Notes: a model not told the origin generated them from the sequence alone. A DNA stretch of 8,745 nucleotides from an uncultured Alphaproteobacteria bacterium (GCA_934538895.1 CAKTCH010000047.1:1-8745); one strand, 5' to 3'; counted from the stretch's first letter, positions 1 through 6,533 are shown. Numbers and translations are program-made.

Positions 1-1
1 G

Positions 2-286
2 ATCGAAAGCCTGAAGATCGAGAGCGATATTTACGTGACCGGCACGATCGATGCCCTGCGCGCGATCGCGCAGGGCAAAGGCCCGGACGACATGCTGTTC
101 ATACTGGGCTATGCGGGCTGGACCGCGGGGCAGCTGGATATGGAGATGCAGCAGAATGCGTGGCTGGTCGTGGATGCCGATCCGGATATTATCTTCAACA
201 GCAACCCTGAGGAAAGCTGGGAGCGCGCGATCAAGAAGCTGGGCGCCGATCCCGCGATGCTGGTCGATTCGGTCGGCCACGCCTAA
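2..286 (+). CDS. YqgE/AlgH family protein (UPF0301), C-terminal part
   Basis: This is the last 94 codons of a gene that begins before the window; the frame is open from base 2 to the TAA at 284-286. The translation contains the family's typical C-terminal block GYAGWTAGQLDMEMQQNAWL, followed by an acidic DADPDIIFN segment and a WERAIKKLGADPAML stretch, and ends in GHA. Together these are characteristic of the YqgE/AlgH family (UPF0301), whose full members are about 180-200 residues, so roughly half is missing. The molecular function of the family is not settled; AlgH was named from alginate regulation in Pseudomonas, and that role should not be assumed here. A GTG at 35 could be read as a start, but the residues before it (IESLKIESDIY) fit the family, so the gene is truncated by the window edge. 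It converges on the acetyltransferase gene with 7 bp between the stop codons. Confidence 0.9.
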   Translation: MESLKIESDIYVTGTIDALRAIAQGKGPDDMLFILGYAGWTAGQLDMEMQQNAWLVVDADPDIIFNSNPEESWERAIKKLGADPAMLVDSVGHA

Positions 287-293
287 GCGACCT

Positions 294-905
294 TCAGGCG
301 ATGATATTGCGCTTTTCCCAATCCTCGAACGGCAGGCCGTATAGAACGTGGTCGCGCCAGAGGCCGTCGATCTGGATGTAACGCGGGGCGAAGCCTTCTT
401 CCTTGAAGCCCAGTTTCGTCAGCAGGGAGCGGCTGCGTACGTTCTCCGGCAGGCAGGCCGCGCACAGGCGATGGAGTTTAAGGCCGGTGAAAGCGTGCGC
501 GGCGATCAGGCGCCCGGCTTCCGTCATATAGCCATGACGCTGGCAGGATTCATCGATCCAGTATCCCAGGGAGGCGAACTGCGCGGCGCCGCGCGCGACG
601 TTGTTGACGTTGATGGCGCCTATAATCCGGTCGCCGTCGTTCAGTACGATCAGGAACGGGTAACATTGGTCGCCGTTCCATTCGCGCACCTGACGGTGCA
701 GGCGGCGTTCGTAATATTCTTCCGTAAGACTGCCTTCGTCCCAGACGGGTTCCCACGGCTTGAGGAACCCGGCGTTACGGCTGCGGAGCATGGCCCATTC
801 ATGCCAGTCGCCCAGACGCGGCGGCCGCAGCGAGACGCGCGTGCCGGCGAGCCTGATATCCGGCAGTTGATATGGCGCATGGGCTGCCGGCGGGCGGCCC
901 CACAT
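294..905 (-). CDS. GNAT N-acetyltransferase, RimJ/RimL-like
   Basis: A 203-residue acetyl-CoA-dependent N-acyltransferase of the RimJ/RimL type (Acetyltransf_3 group), expected to be cytoplasmic. An N-terminal strand with RLAGTRVSLRPPRLGDW leads into the fold. The acetyl-CoA binding loop is seen as ESCQRHGYMTEA (residues 119-130), and the C-terminal half carries LHRLCAACLPEN and SLLTKLGFKEEG, then RDHVLYGL near the end; all are typical of RimJ-like enzymes. RimJ and RimL acetylate the N-terminus of ribosomal proteins S5 and L12, but many homologues act on other proteins or small molecules, so the substrate is unknown. The start ATG (903-905) shares one base with the TGA stop of the upstream M16 peptidase gene (TGATG), which implies translational coupling and co-transcription. 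This placement after an M16 peptidase and thrC is common in Alphaproteobacteria. Confidence 0.9.
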   Translation of the reverse strand: MWGRPPAAHAPYQLPDIRLAGTRVSLRPPRLGDWHEWAMLRSRNAGFLKPWEPVWDEGSLTEEYYERRLHRQVREWNGDQCYPFLIVLNDGDRIIGAINVNNVARGAAQFASLGYWIDESCQRHGYMTEAGRLIAAHAFTGLKLHRLCAACLPENVRSRSLLTKLGFKEEGFAPRYIQIDGLWRDHVLYGLPFEDWEKRNIIA

Positions 906-2164
906 CAGCCCGACAGCCTTTTGCAGATCTGGTCGTATGATTCAAGCTGGCCTATGGGGCCGAGGGCCGCCACGGTGGGCCTGCTCGCAAAAATCCGGCG
1001 GGCGGCTTTGGCGACGTCCTCCACGGTCAGCTGGTTGATTTTGCTGATTTTATCCTGCGTGTTCAACACTTCGTTGAAATGCACCAGATGCTTGGCCTGC
1101 TGGTTGGCGCGGCTCATCATCGATTCACGGCCCATCAGTAGGTTGGCGCGCATCTGCGCCTTGGCGCGGTCGAGTTCCTTTTCGGTCAGCGTATCGGCGA
1201 ATTTCATGATTTCATCACAAACGACCGGCACCAGTTCCGGCAGGTGTTCGGGGCTGGTTCCGGCATAGACCGCGAACTGGCCGTCATCCTGATAGGTGGT
1301 GTGGAAGCTGAAGATCGAATAGACCAGGCCGCGTTTTTCACGGATTTCCTGATAAAGGCGCGAGGACATGCCGCCGCCGAGGATGGTCGCCAGCGCCACG
1401 ACGCCGAACATGTTTTCATGGCGGCGTTCCATGCCGCGAAAACCGATCAGGATATGGCTTTGCTCGGTGTCTTTCTCCACGCGATGGTCGCCGCCTTCGT
1501 ACAGGGCGGGTTTAGGCGCGAAGGCTATATCCCGCGGCAGGTCGGTGAAAGAATCGGCCACACGCCTGACGAAATCGTCATGATCGACATGCCCCGCCGC
1601 CGATACCACAAGGCGTCCGGGCGTGTAGAAACGGCGCACATAATCCATCATCACGTCGCGCTTCATGGTTTTGATGATTTGCGGATCGCCCAGGATGGAC
1701 GCGCCGAGCGTCTGGCCGGGGTAGGCTTTTTCCTGATAAAAATCGAAAACCTGTTCATCCGGCTGGTCGTTATACATATCGATTTCCTGAAGGATCACGC
1801 CGCGCTCGCGCTCGATCTCTTCTTCCGGCATGGTGGAATTCTGGATGAAATCGCTGTAGATATCGAGCGCCAGCGGCATATCTTCCTTCAGCAGGCGCAC
1901 ATGATAGGCCGTGATTTCGCGGCCTGTGTAGGCATTGACGTCGGCGCCGACCTCTTCGAGCTGCTCGACGATCTGGGTCGTATTACGCGACGCGGTGCCC
2001 TTGAACAGCATGTGTTCGACCATATGCGCGACGCCGCTATCCTTCATATCTTCATGGCGGGTTCCCACATCGACCCACACGCCCATGGCGATGCTATCCA
2101 CTTCTTTGACCGTATCGGTGAGGATGCGCAGGCCGTTCGGCAAAGTGGTCAATTCTATGGTCAT
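905..2164 (-). CDS. M16 family zinc metallopeptidase (mitochondrial processing peptidase beta-like)
   Basis: A 419-residue M16B (pitrilysin-type) peptidase, the bacterial relative of the mitochondrial processing peptidase beta subunit. The inverted zinc motif HXXEH is HMVEH at residues 47-51 (two His ligands, Glu50 as general base), and the third ligand is Glu127 in VILQEID, 76 residues after His51, the family spacing. The second domain holds LGGGMSSRLYQEIREKRGLVYS, which contains the Arg/Tyr pair typical of the C-terminal half. The full motif set and normal length imply an active enzyme, probably a homodimer. There is no signal peptide, so it is probably cytoplasmic. The ATG at 2162-2164 has an AAAGGAG ribosome binding site 10 bases upstream. 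It follows another M16 gene after an 86-bp gap and overlaps the acetyltransferase gene by one base. The natural substrate is unknown. Confidence 0.95.
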   Translation of the reverse strand: MTIELTTLPNGLRILTDTVKEVDSIAMGVWVDVGTRHEDMKDSGVAHMVEHMLFKGTASRNTTQIVEQLEEVGADVNAYTGREITAYHVRLLKEDMPLALDIYSDFIQNSTMPEEEIERERGVILQEIDMYNDQPDEQVFDFYQEKAYPGQTLGASILGDPQIIKTMKRDVMMDYVRRFYTPGRLVVSAAGHVDHDDFVRRVADSFTDLPRDIAFAPKPALYEGGDHRVEKDTEQSHILIGFRGMERRHENMFGVVALATILGGGMSSRLYQEIREKRGLVYSIFSFHTTYQDDGQFAVYAGTSPEHLPELVPVVCDEIMKFADTLTEKELDRAKAQMRANLLMGRESMMSRANQQAKHLVHFNEVLNTQDKISKINQLTVEDVAKAARRIFASRPTVAALGPIGQLESYDQICKRLSG

Positions 2165-2185
2165 GGGCAGGGTACTCCTTTAAGA

Positions 2186-2200
2186 CCGGCGCGGGGCCGG
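2186..2200. repeat. Small GC-rich inverted repeat between the two M16 genes
   Basis: CCGGC-GCGGG-GCCGG gives a perfect 5-bp stem with a 5-base loop, about 20 bases before the ATG of the downstream M16 gene. No long T-tract follows on the minus strand (TCTTAAA), so it is at best a weak terminator or a 5'-leader hairpin close to the ribosome binding site. The rest of this 86-bp gap shows no convincing promoter. Confidence 0.3.
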
Positions 2201-2250
2201 GAAAATCACGGTCATATAAGATAGAGCGGTTTTTAAGAGAGGAAAAGGCC

Positions 2251-3693
2251 TTAGCTGAGCGCCGCGGCTTGCGGCTGTATGGGCGAATGCGCGGAAACGG
2301 CGGCAGGTTCAGCGGACTCCCGCGGCGTGGAAAGCTGGCGCAGGGCTTCGTAAGCGCCGGGAACGGGGGCCTGGCCCCGCGTGATAAGACTGGCGCCCAT
2401 TTTCAGGCTGTCTTGCAGCACTTCAATGATGTGTTGCGGCGTTACCTTGCTGAGAATGGTTCGGGATCTGTACTGCCCGGCCTTGTCCTGAAGCCTGTCG
2501 AATGGGGCCTTGATCTCGGCATCCTTTTTCGGGATGGAATTCTGCAACATGGTTTTTCTGCGTTCCAGAATATAACACCATGATTCTTCGTCAATCTTTC
2601 CATCCGCAATAGTGGCAAGAATATCCGTCAGCACGCAAACTATATTTTGTATGTTGTGAGGTCGCGCTTTGATGTTTATATCGATGACCTTATGATTTTC
2701 TTCCACGCTTTTCAGCTCGACGCATGGGCTGTATGTTATTCTTTGCCGGCGGCCTCGCAAACCCGCATCCAGTTGATCTTTTATATAGTCGGCCAGAAAA
2801 AGGGCCTTCTGGATTTCGAAATCACTGCTGTATTTCAAAATCGGCAGGAAAACGCCTATTTCGGTTTGCCTTGTGTCGGCGATCTGGTGCGAGAAGGAAG
2901 GCTTATAAACCAGGTCCGCAGATGGTGGCGAGGACGTCGCACCAGAGGGGATAGCGCAGAAAGCTTTAATCAATTTCTCTCTGGTTTGCGTCAATACCGG
3001 CATACCCGTTACCTCAAGGGTGGTATTGGAGCCGGTATAATATTGCGCGTGAAAGGTTTCAAGATCGGTGACGGTCAGGCTGCGGATGCCGGCTTCGGTA
3101 CCGGCTCCGCGACCGGCTCCGCGGCTGTGGCTCAAGCCGTAGGATTTTTCCAAGAAATCATAAGCAAGGTTGTTTTTATTGTCGATCAATTCATAGAGTT
3201 CGTCGATCAGCACTTCCTTTTCCAGCTCCAGATCGTCGGGATCGAAGCGGGGCGAGAAAACGGCTTTGGCAAGCGTATCGTAAACAAGCGTTTCGTTCTC
3301 CGCCGTGCGCGGCAATTCTATTTCATATTCCGTCTCGGTCATACCTACGTGCGCGTCGCGGCGCCCTCCGCGCTTTTTTATTTCCCGCAGCAGGCTTTCG
3401 CTATTGGCTTTGTGCTTCATGAACAGCATATGTTCGACGGCGTGCGCCAGACCTTCCTTGCCGGGGGGATCGAAGCGCGATCCGGCATTGATATGGAGCC
3501 TGGCCTTGATGGTTTTGCTGCCGGGGTCGGTCTTGTAATGAAGAACCATGCCATTCACCAGAGCGTATTTGCTGGCCTGTTCGTAACCAATTTTAAGAAA
3601 ACGCGTGCTGGTGGTGAAAATCTGGCGTACCGTTTCATTTTCGAATACTTCACGACATGCTTTATTATATATCTTTTTTAGTTCCGAAATCAT
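2251..3693 (-). CDS. Second, divergent M16 family zinc metallopeptidase
   Basis: A 480-residue M16 peptidase, longer than its neighbour. About 45 residues precede the peptidase domain (positively charged, no signal peptide), and a Pro/Ala/Ser-rich tail of about 25 residues ends the protein. The zinc motif is intact: HAVEH at residues 84-88, with Glu165 in VLIDELYE as third ligand, 77 residues downstream. The C-terminal half is degenerate: where the sister gene has a clear REKRGLVYS, this one has LRGRRQRITYSP. It is therefore probably an active peptidase, though possibly with altered substrate gating. A Gly/Arg-rich insert RGAGRGAGTEAG (residues 191-202) is encoded by a 12-bp tandem repeat. 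Base composition is visibly more AT-rich than in the flanking genes, for example around 2560-2720. It sits between thrC (64 bp upstream) and the standard M16 gene, where many Alphaproteobacteria have no extra gene. The substrate is unknown. Confidence 0.9.
   Translation of the reverse strand: MISELKKIYNKACREVFENETVRQIFTTSTRFLKIGYEQASKYALVNGMVLHYKTDPGSKTIKARLHINAGSRFDPPGKEGLAHAVEHMLFMKHKANSESLLREIKKRGGRRDAHVGMTETEYEIELPRTAENETLVYDTLAKAVFSPRFDPDDLELEKEVLIDELYELIDNKNNLAYDFLEKSYGLSHSRGAGRGAGTEAGIRSLTVTDLETFHAQYYTGSNTTLEVTGMPVLTQTREKLIKAFCAIPSGATSSPPSADLVYKPSFSHQIADTRQTEIGVFLPILKYSSDFEIQKALFLADYIKDQLDAGLRGRRQRITYSPCVELKSVEENHKVIDINIKARPHNIQNIVCVLTDILATIADGKIDEESWCYILERRKTMLQNSIPKKDAEIKAPFDRLQDKAGQYRSRTILSKVTPQHIIEVLQDSLKMGASLITRGQAPVPGAYEALRQLSTPRESAEPAAVSAHSPIQPQAAALS
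3088..3123. repeat. In-frame 12-bp tandem repeat inside the second M16 gene
   Basis: Two exact copies of ACCGGCTCCGCG (3100-3111 and 3112-3123) follow an imperfect third copy, GCCGGCTTCGGT (3088-3099). Read on the coding (minus) strand they give RGAG, RGAG, TEAG. The unit is a multiple of three, so gain or loss of a copy would change the length of the loop without a frameshift. Confidence 0.8.
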
Positions 3694-3737
3694 GACCCAT
3701 TACTTCCCTGTCGTTATTTTATGATAAAAGCTTTAAA

Positions 3738-3756
3738 AACAAATTAATCATTTGTT
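3738..3756. promoter_or_regulatory. AT-rich perfect inverted repeat between thrC and the second M16 gene
   Basis: AACAAAT-TAATC-ATTTGTT has perfect 7-bp arms around a 5-base centre and lies 1 base after the thrC stop codon. On the minus strand it is followed by TTTTTAAAG, so it could act as a weak AT hairpin terminator. Its composition and position, 45-63 bp before the M16 ATG, fit an operator equally well. A TATCAT at about 3718-3723 (minus) matches a -10 hexamer in five of six positions, but no good -35 is visible. Confidence 0.4.
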
Positions 3757-3757
3757 C

Positions 3758-5176
3758 TCAGCGCTTTATATTGCCACGAATATAGTCCTGCACGCGGCCC
3801 GTGTCACGGGGCAGAACGGTCAGGTGTTCGGCCTTTTCGCGCACGGCGGCCAGTTTTTCCGGCATGGGCGGCTCGATACCGGTGGCCTGCCGTACCGCTT
3901 CGGGGAATTTGGCCGGGTGGGCGCAGGCGAGCATGATCATGGGTGTGGCGGGATCGTGCTCCCTTTCCTTTTGTGCGGCAAACATGCCGACGGCGGTATG
4001 GGGGTCGATGATTATGCCGGTGGCCTGATGGCAGCTTTTCATCATGGCCAGCGTGTCGCGGTCGCTGCAACGGCGGGCGCGGAAATCCTGCCGGGCGGCG
4101 TCCATCAGCGCGGGCGGCAGGGCGAAGGATTTGTTGTCGCGGAAATCGTTCATCAGACCTGTCAGCCTGCGGTGATCCCGCCCCAGAAGGTCGTACAGGT
4201 AGCGTTCGAAATTGCTGGAAACCTGGATATCCATGCTGGGGCTCAGGGACGGCACGACGCCTTCCACCGCCATAATGCCGGTTTCAAAGAAGCGCGTCAG
4301 GATATCGTTACGGTTGGAAGCCACGACGAGATTTTTGATCGGCACGCCCATGCGGCGGGCGACCCAGCCCGCATAAACATTGCCGAAATTGCCCGTCGGC
4401 ACCGCGAAGGAAACGGGGCGGCGGCCCGCCCCCAGCGCCACGGCGGCCACGGCATAGTAAACGACCTGGGCCATGATACGCACCCAGTTGATCGAATTCA
4501 CGGCGGAAAGGCTGGTTTCGGCGCGGAATTCTTCATCGGCGAAGAGCGCCTTCACCAGCGCCTGACAATCGTCGAAAGTGCCTTCGAGCGCGATGTTGAA
4601 CACATTCGGCGCATCGACTGTGGTCATCTGGCGGCGCTGGATTTCAGAGGTGCGGCCCTGCGGGTGCAGGATGAAGATATCGATATTCCTGCAATAGCGC
4701 GTGGCCTCGATCGCGGCGGAACCCGTATCGCCCGACGTGGCGCCGACGATGGTGATACGCTCGCCGCGCTGCGCCAGCACATGGTCGAACAGGCGTCCGA
4801 GGAATTGCAGCGCGTAATCCTTGAAGGAAAAGGTGGGGCCGTGGAACAGTTCCATGATCCAGGCATTGGGGCCGGCCTGCACCAGCGGGGTGATGGCCGT
4901 GTGGTCGAACTCGCCGGGGGCGTAGGTATCCTCAAGGATCGCCTGTAGCGTGTCGCGCGGGATATCCGCTCCGACGAAAGGCGCAATCACATGCATGGCG
5001 ATTTCGGCGTAGCTCATGCCCGCGAGGCTGCTGAAGATATCGCTGTCAAGCCGCGGCCAGGATTCGGGCAGATACAGGCCGCCATCTGGGGCCATGCCCG
5101 CCATCATGACGTCGATGAAGGAATGCCCCTGTCCGGTGCCGCGGGTGGAAACGTATGTGAGGGGTGCCTGTGCCAT
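3758..5176 (-). CDS. thrC: Threonine synthase
   Basis: A 472-residue PLP enzyme that converts O-phospho-L-homoserine to L-threonine and phosphate, the last step of threonine synthesis. The N-terminus YVSTRGTGQ and the MAPDGGLYLPESWP block are typical of the longer (type 2) bacterial threonine synthases. The PLP lysine is Lys119 in HGPTFSFKDYALQFLG, and phosphate-binding elements are ATSGDTGSAA (146-155) and TGNFGN (261-266). Length is normal for this class and no key residue is missing. The start is firm: an in-frame TGA lies 36 bases upstream and no other start codon intervenes. There is no Shine-Dalgarno sequence near it. It lies 41 bp after the acyltransferase stop on the same strand and heads the group with the two M16 peptidases and the acetyltransferase. 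Confidence 0.97.
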   Translation of the reverse strand: MAQAPLTYVSTRGTGQGHSFIDVMMAGMAPDGGLYLPESWPRLDSDIFSSLAGMSYAEIAMHVIAPFVGADIPRDTLQAILEDTYAPGEFDHTAITPLVQAGPNAWIMELFHGPTFSFKDYALQFLGRLFDHVLAQRGERITIVGATSGDTGSAAIEATRYCRNIDIFILHPQGRTSEIQRRQMTTVDAPNVFNIALEGTFDDCQALVKALFADEEFRAETSLSAVNSINWVRIMAQVVYYAVAAVALGAGRRPVSFAVPTGNFGNVYAGWVARRMGVPIKNLVVASNRNDILTRFFETGIMAVEGVVPSLSPSMDIQVSSNFERYLYDLLGRDHRRLTGLMNDFRDNKSFALPPALMDAARQDFRARRCSDRDTLAMMKSCHQATGIIIDPHTAVGMFAAQKEREHDPATPMIMLACAHPAKFPEAVRQATGIEPPMPEKLAAVREKAEHLTVLPRDTGRVQDYIRGNIKR

Positions 5177-5183
5177 GAGCCGT

Positions 5184-5213
5184 ATATTAGCCCCAAAGAA
5201 GCGTGGCTGTCAC
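5184..5213 (-). promoter_or_regulatory. Candidate thrC promoter, placed for a leaderless transcript
   Basis: On the minus strand GTGACA (5208-5213, five of six against TTGACA) is followed after 18 bases by TAATAT (5184-5189, four of six against TATAAT). Seven bases then separate it from the thrC ATG, so the expected transcription start is at or next to the A of the start codon. This fits the lack of a ribosome binding site. The assignment is by eye, and thrC could also be read through from the upstream acyltransferase gene. Confidence 0.45.
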
Positions 5214-5217
5214 CGGA

Positions 5218-6090
5218 TTACAGCAGTTTCTGCATGATCATTTCGCGGGTCGCGTCGTCGAAGACATTGTCGTGCCATTGATTCTGGGCGAGGGTATTGG
5301 CCTTTTTGTGCAGGCGGCCCTGATCGGAAACGATTTCCCAGCATTCGGGATTTTCAATCGCCATATTGTCGAGCACATGCTTGATGTTGAAGACGATGGG
5401 TTGCTGGTTGCCGTGGTAATCGACCCGGGGGCCGAGGACGCGATAGGAAAAGCCGATGCGCTTCATGGTGCGGAAATGGGTGGTATCCATCGAGGTCACC
5501 AGGTCCGGCATATTGAATTCCAGCGCGGTTTCAAAGGCGGCGCGCAGCAGCCCGAGCGGCGCATAGGGGATGCGGCGGCGGAAAAAACGGCTCAGGCCTT
5601 TGGCGCCGTCTTCCGCTTCGGTTTCGTAATAGGACGGCAGGATTTTACCGTCGAGCGGGCGGCGGCGGAAGCGTTTGGCCATGCACAGGCGCGAAAGTTC
5701 GGCCAGGCGTGTCACCTTGTGATCCAGTGCCAGTAAGGGATGATCGCATACGCTCTGGAGCGGAAAGCTTTCCTGTGGGGCCTGTTCGTTGGCCAGCAGG
5801 ATACGTACCGTGCCAGCATCTTCGCCGCTGTCGCGGTGCACCAGAAGATAGTGGAAGGCGCGGGAGTCGTAGGCGTCATATTCGAGTTCTTCCGCGCAGC
5901 ACCTTGGCCCGCCCGGTTTTTCGAAGGCGTTTTCCTTGCAGAACACTTCGTAGCGCAGGCGGAAGGACCGCTCTTTCAACTCATCCGTCTGGGCATGGAC
6001 GATATCGAAGACGCGCCAGTAATCCTGGAAAAACGTCTTTTGCTGTATGGTCTGGAGCGCCGCCGCGAATATATTATCCGGTGTATTCAT
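5218..6090 (-). CDS. PEP-CTERM/exosortase system-associated acyltransferase (autoinducer-synthase-like fold)
   Basis: A 290-residue protein of the family known as PEP-CTERM/exosortase-associated acyltransferases, which share the fold of GNAT enzymes and acyl-homoserine-lactone synthases. Recognisable blocks are RLRYEVFCKENAFE (44-57), the acidic ELEYDAYDSRAFHYL (68-82), GTVRILL (93-99), RLAELSRLCMAKRFRRRP (128-145), and GPRVDYHGNQQP (220-231). Homologues are thought to transfer fatty acyl groups, possibly onto amino acids; neither the acyl donor nor acceptor can be read from this sequence. No exosortase, PEP-CTERM protein or LuxR-type regulator lies in the window. The chosen ATG (6088-6090) has an AAGGGGAT ribosome binding site 7-8 bases upstream and starts MNTPDNIF. 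An ATG at 6124-6126 would add 12 residues but has no such site. There is no signal peptide, so it is probably cytoplasmic. It reads towards thrC with a 41-bp gap. Confidence 0.85.
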   Translation of the reverse strand: MNTPDNIFAAALQTIQQKTFFQDYWRVFDIVHAQTDELKERSFRLRYEVFCKENAFEKPGGPRCCAEELEYDAYDSRAFHYLLVHRDSGEDAGTVRILLANEQAPQESFPLQSVCDHPLLALDHKVTRLAELSRLCMAKRFRRRPLDGKILPSYYETEAEDGAKGLSRFFRRRIPYAPLGLLRAAFETALEFNMPDLVTSMDTTHFRTMKRIGFSYRVLGPRVDYHGNQQPIVFNIKHVLDNMAIENPECWEIVSDQGRLHKKANTLAQNQWHDNVFDDATREMIMQKLL

Positions 6091-6131
6091 TTTAAATATC
6101 CCCTTGAACAATATGCGCCCCTCCATCCTCT

Positions 6132-6151
6132 ATTCTAAAGGCGTAGCTTTA
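6132..6151 (-). promoter_or_regulatory. Candidate promoter/operator of the acyltransferase gene
   Basis: TAGAAT on the minus strand (6132-6137) matches a -10 hexamer in five of six positions and would give a leader of about 35 bases to the ATG at 6090. No good -35 is visible at 16-18 bases. An inverted repeat TAAAG-GCGTAG-CTTTA (6136-6151) overlaps the hexamer and the spacer, where a repressor could act. Evidence is by eye only. Confidence 0.3.
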
Positions 6152-6183
6152 ATTTGCGATTAATAATGCCGGGCCTTTTGTTT

Positions 6184-6200
6184 GTATTTGGCATAAATAC
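6184..6200. promoter_or_regulatory. Perfect inverted repeat upstream of the acyltransferase gene
   Basis: GTATTT-GGCAT-AAATAC has 6-bp perfect arms and lies about 94 bp before the acyltransferase ATG and about 47 bp upstream of the TAGAAT hexamer. Its size (17 bp), AT-rich arms and position suit a dimeric regulator, such as an activator site. No known consensus was recognised. The rest of 6202-6260 is GC-rich and holds nothing that can be named. Confidence 0.35.
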
Positions 6201-6263
6201 GAACGATGGGCGTGCCTGATAGTTCCGCGGTGGCGCGGCGGCCCTCGGCGGGGGAAGGTGGAG

Positions 6264-6301
6264 AAAAAAATTGCGGCGCCCCGTTCATCACAGGACGCCG
6301 C
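6264..6301 (-). terminator. Strong intrinsic terminator of the Cys/His-rich gene
   Basis: On the minus strand, bases 6301-6273 form an 11-bp stem (arms starting GCGGCG and ending CGCCGC, with two G-U pairs) closing a 7-base TGATGAA loop, directly followed by AATTTTTTT (6272-6264). It lies 22 bases after the TGA of the GGCCGGH-repeat gene and should end its transcript, which separates it from the acyltransferase gene. Confidence 0.85.
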
Positions 6302-6323
6302 CTATCAAATCCTTTGGCGCGGA

Positions 6324-6533
6324 TCAGTGCTTGTGGTGACCGCCGCAGCAGCCGCCCGCCGGGGCGGTGTGGTCTTCTTCCTCCTCCTGATGGTGGTGGT
6401 GATGGCCGTGGCCGCCGCAGCAACCGCCGCCCGCCGCCTTGATCTCTTCGGCCTTCTTCGCATGGCCGCCGCAGCAGCCGCCCGTGGCTTTCGGCTCGCC
6501 TTTACCCAGCAGGGATTTTATCAATGTCAGCAT
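6324..6533 (-). CDS. Small Cys/His-rich protein with three GGCCGGH repeats, probable metal binder
   Basis: A 69-residue protein with 6 Cys and 11 His. A short amphipathic or hydrophobic start (MLTLIKSLLGKGEPKATG) is followed by three exact GGCCGGH heptads at residues 18-24, 36-42 and 60-66. Between them lie a Lys/Ala/Glu linker and an HGHHHHHQEEEED segment; the protein ends HHKH. Paired vicinal cysteines next to histidine, together with a His run, indicate soft or borderline metal binding (Cu, Zn, Ni or Co), as in metallothionein-like or storage and chaperone peptides. No named family was recognised, and the metal and role are inferences. The start at 6531-6533 is chosen because AAAGGAAA lies just upstream; an ATG at 6579-6581 would add 16 residues but has no ribosome binding site. 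The gene is monocistronic, ends at a strong terminator, and is divergent from the flavoprotein gene. Confidence 0.8.
   Translation of the reverse strand: MLTLIKSLLGKGEPKATGGCCGGHAKKAEEIKAAGGGCCGGHGHHHHHQEEEEDHTAPAGGCCGGHHKH
6340..6484. repeat. Three dispersed 19-bp direct repeats encoding GGCCGG
   Basis: The 19-base unit CCGCCGCAGCAGCCGCCCG is exact at 6340-6358 and 6466-6484, 126 bp apart. A diverged copy starts at 6412 with a synonymous change (GGT for GGC on the coding strand). They encode the three GGCCGGH motifs, so they are explained by the protein repeats. The DNA identity of the outer pair suggests recent duplication or gene conversion, though strong codon bias could also keep them alike. 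Confidence 0.75.

Noticed and set aside
348..3681. Long plus-strand open frames opposite the GNAT and both M16 genes (348-1268, 1244-2224, 2647-3681)
   Set aside because: They lie antisense to genes with clear family motifs, show no recognisable domain or good ribosome binding site, and are expected by-products of GC-rich coding DNA.
3752..4948. A 398-codon plus-strand open frame opposite thrC
   Set aside because: It is antisense to an unmistakable threonine synthase; its His/Gly/Arg-rich translation is what the complement of such a gene gives.
6340..6484. Possible CRISPR-like array from regularly recurring GC-rich repeats
   Set aside because: Only three copies, one imperfect, at unequal spacing (72 and 54 bp), fully explained by the GGCCGGH codons.
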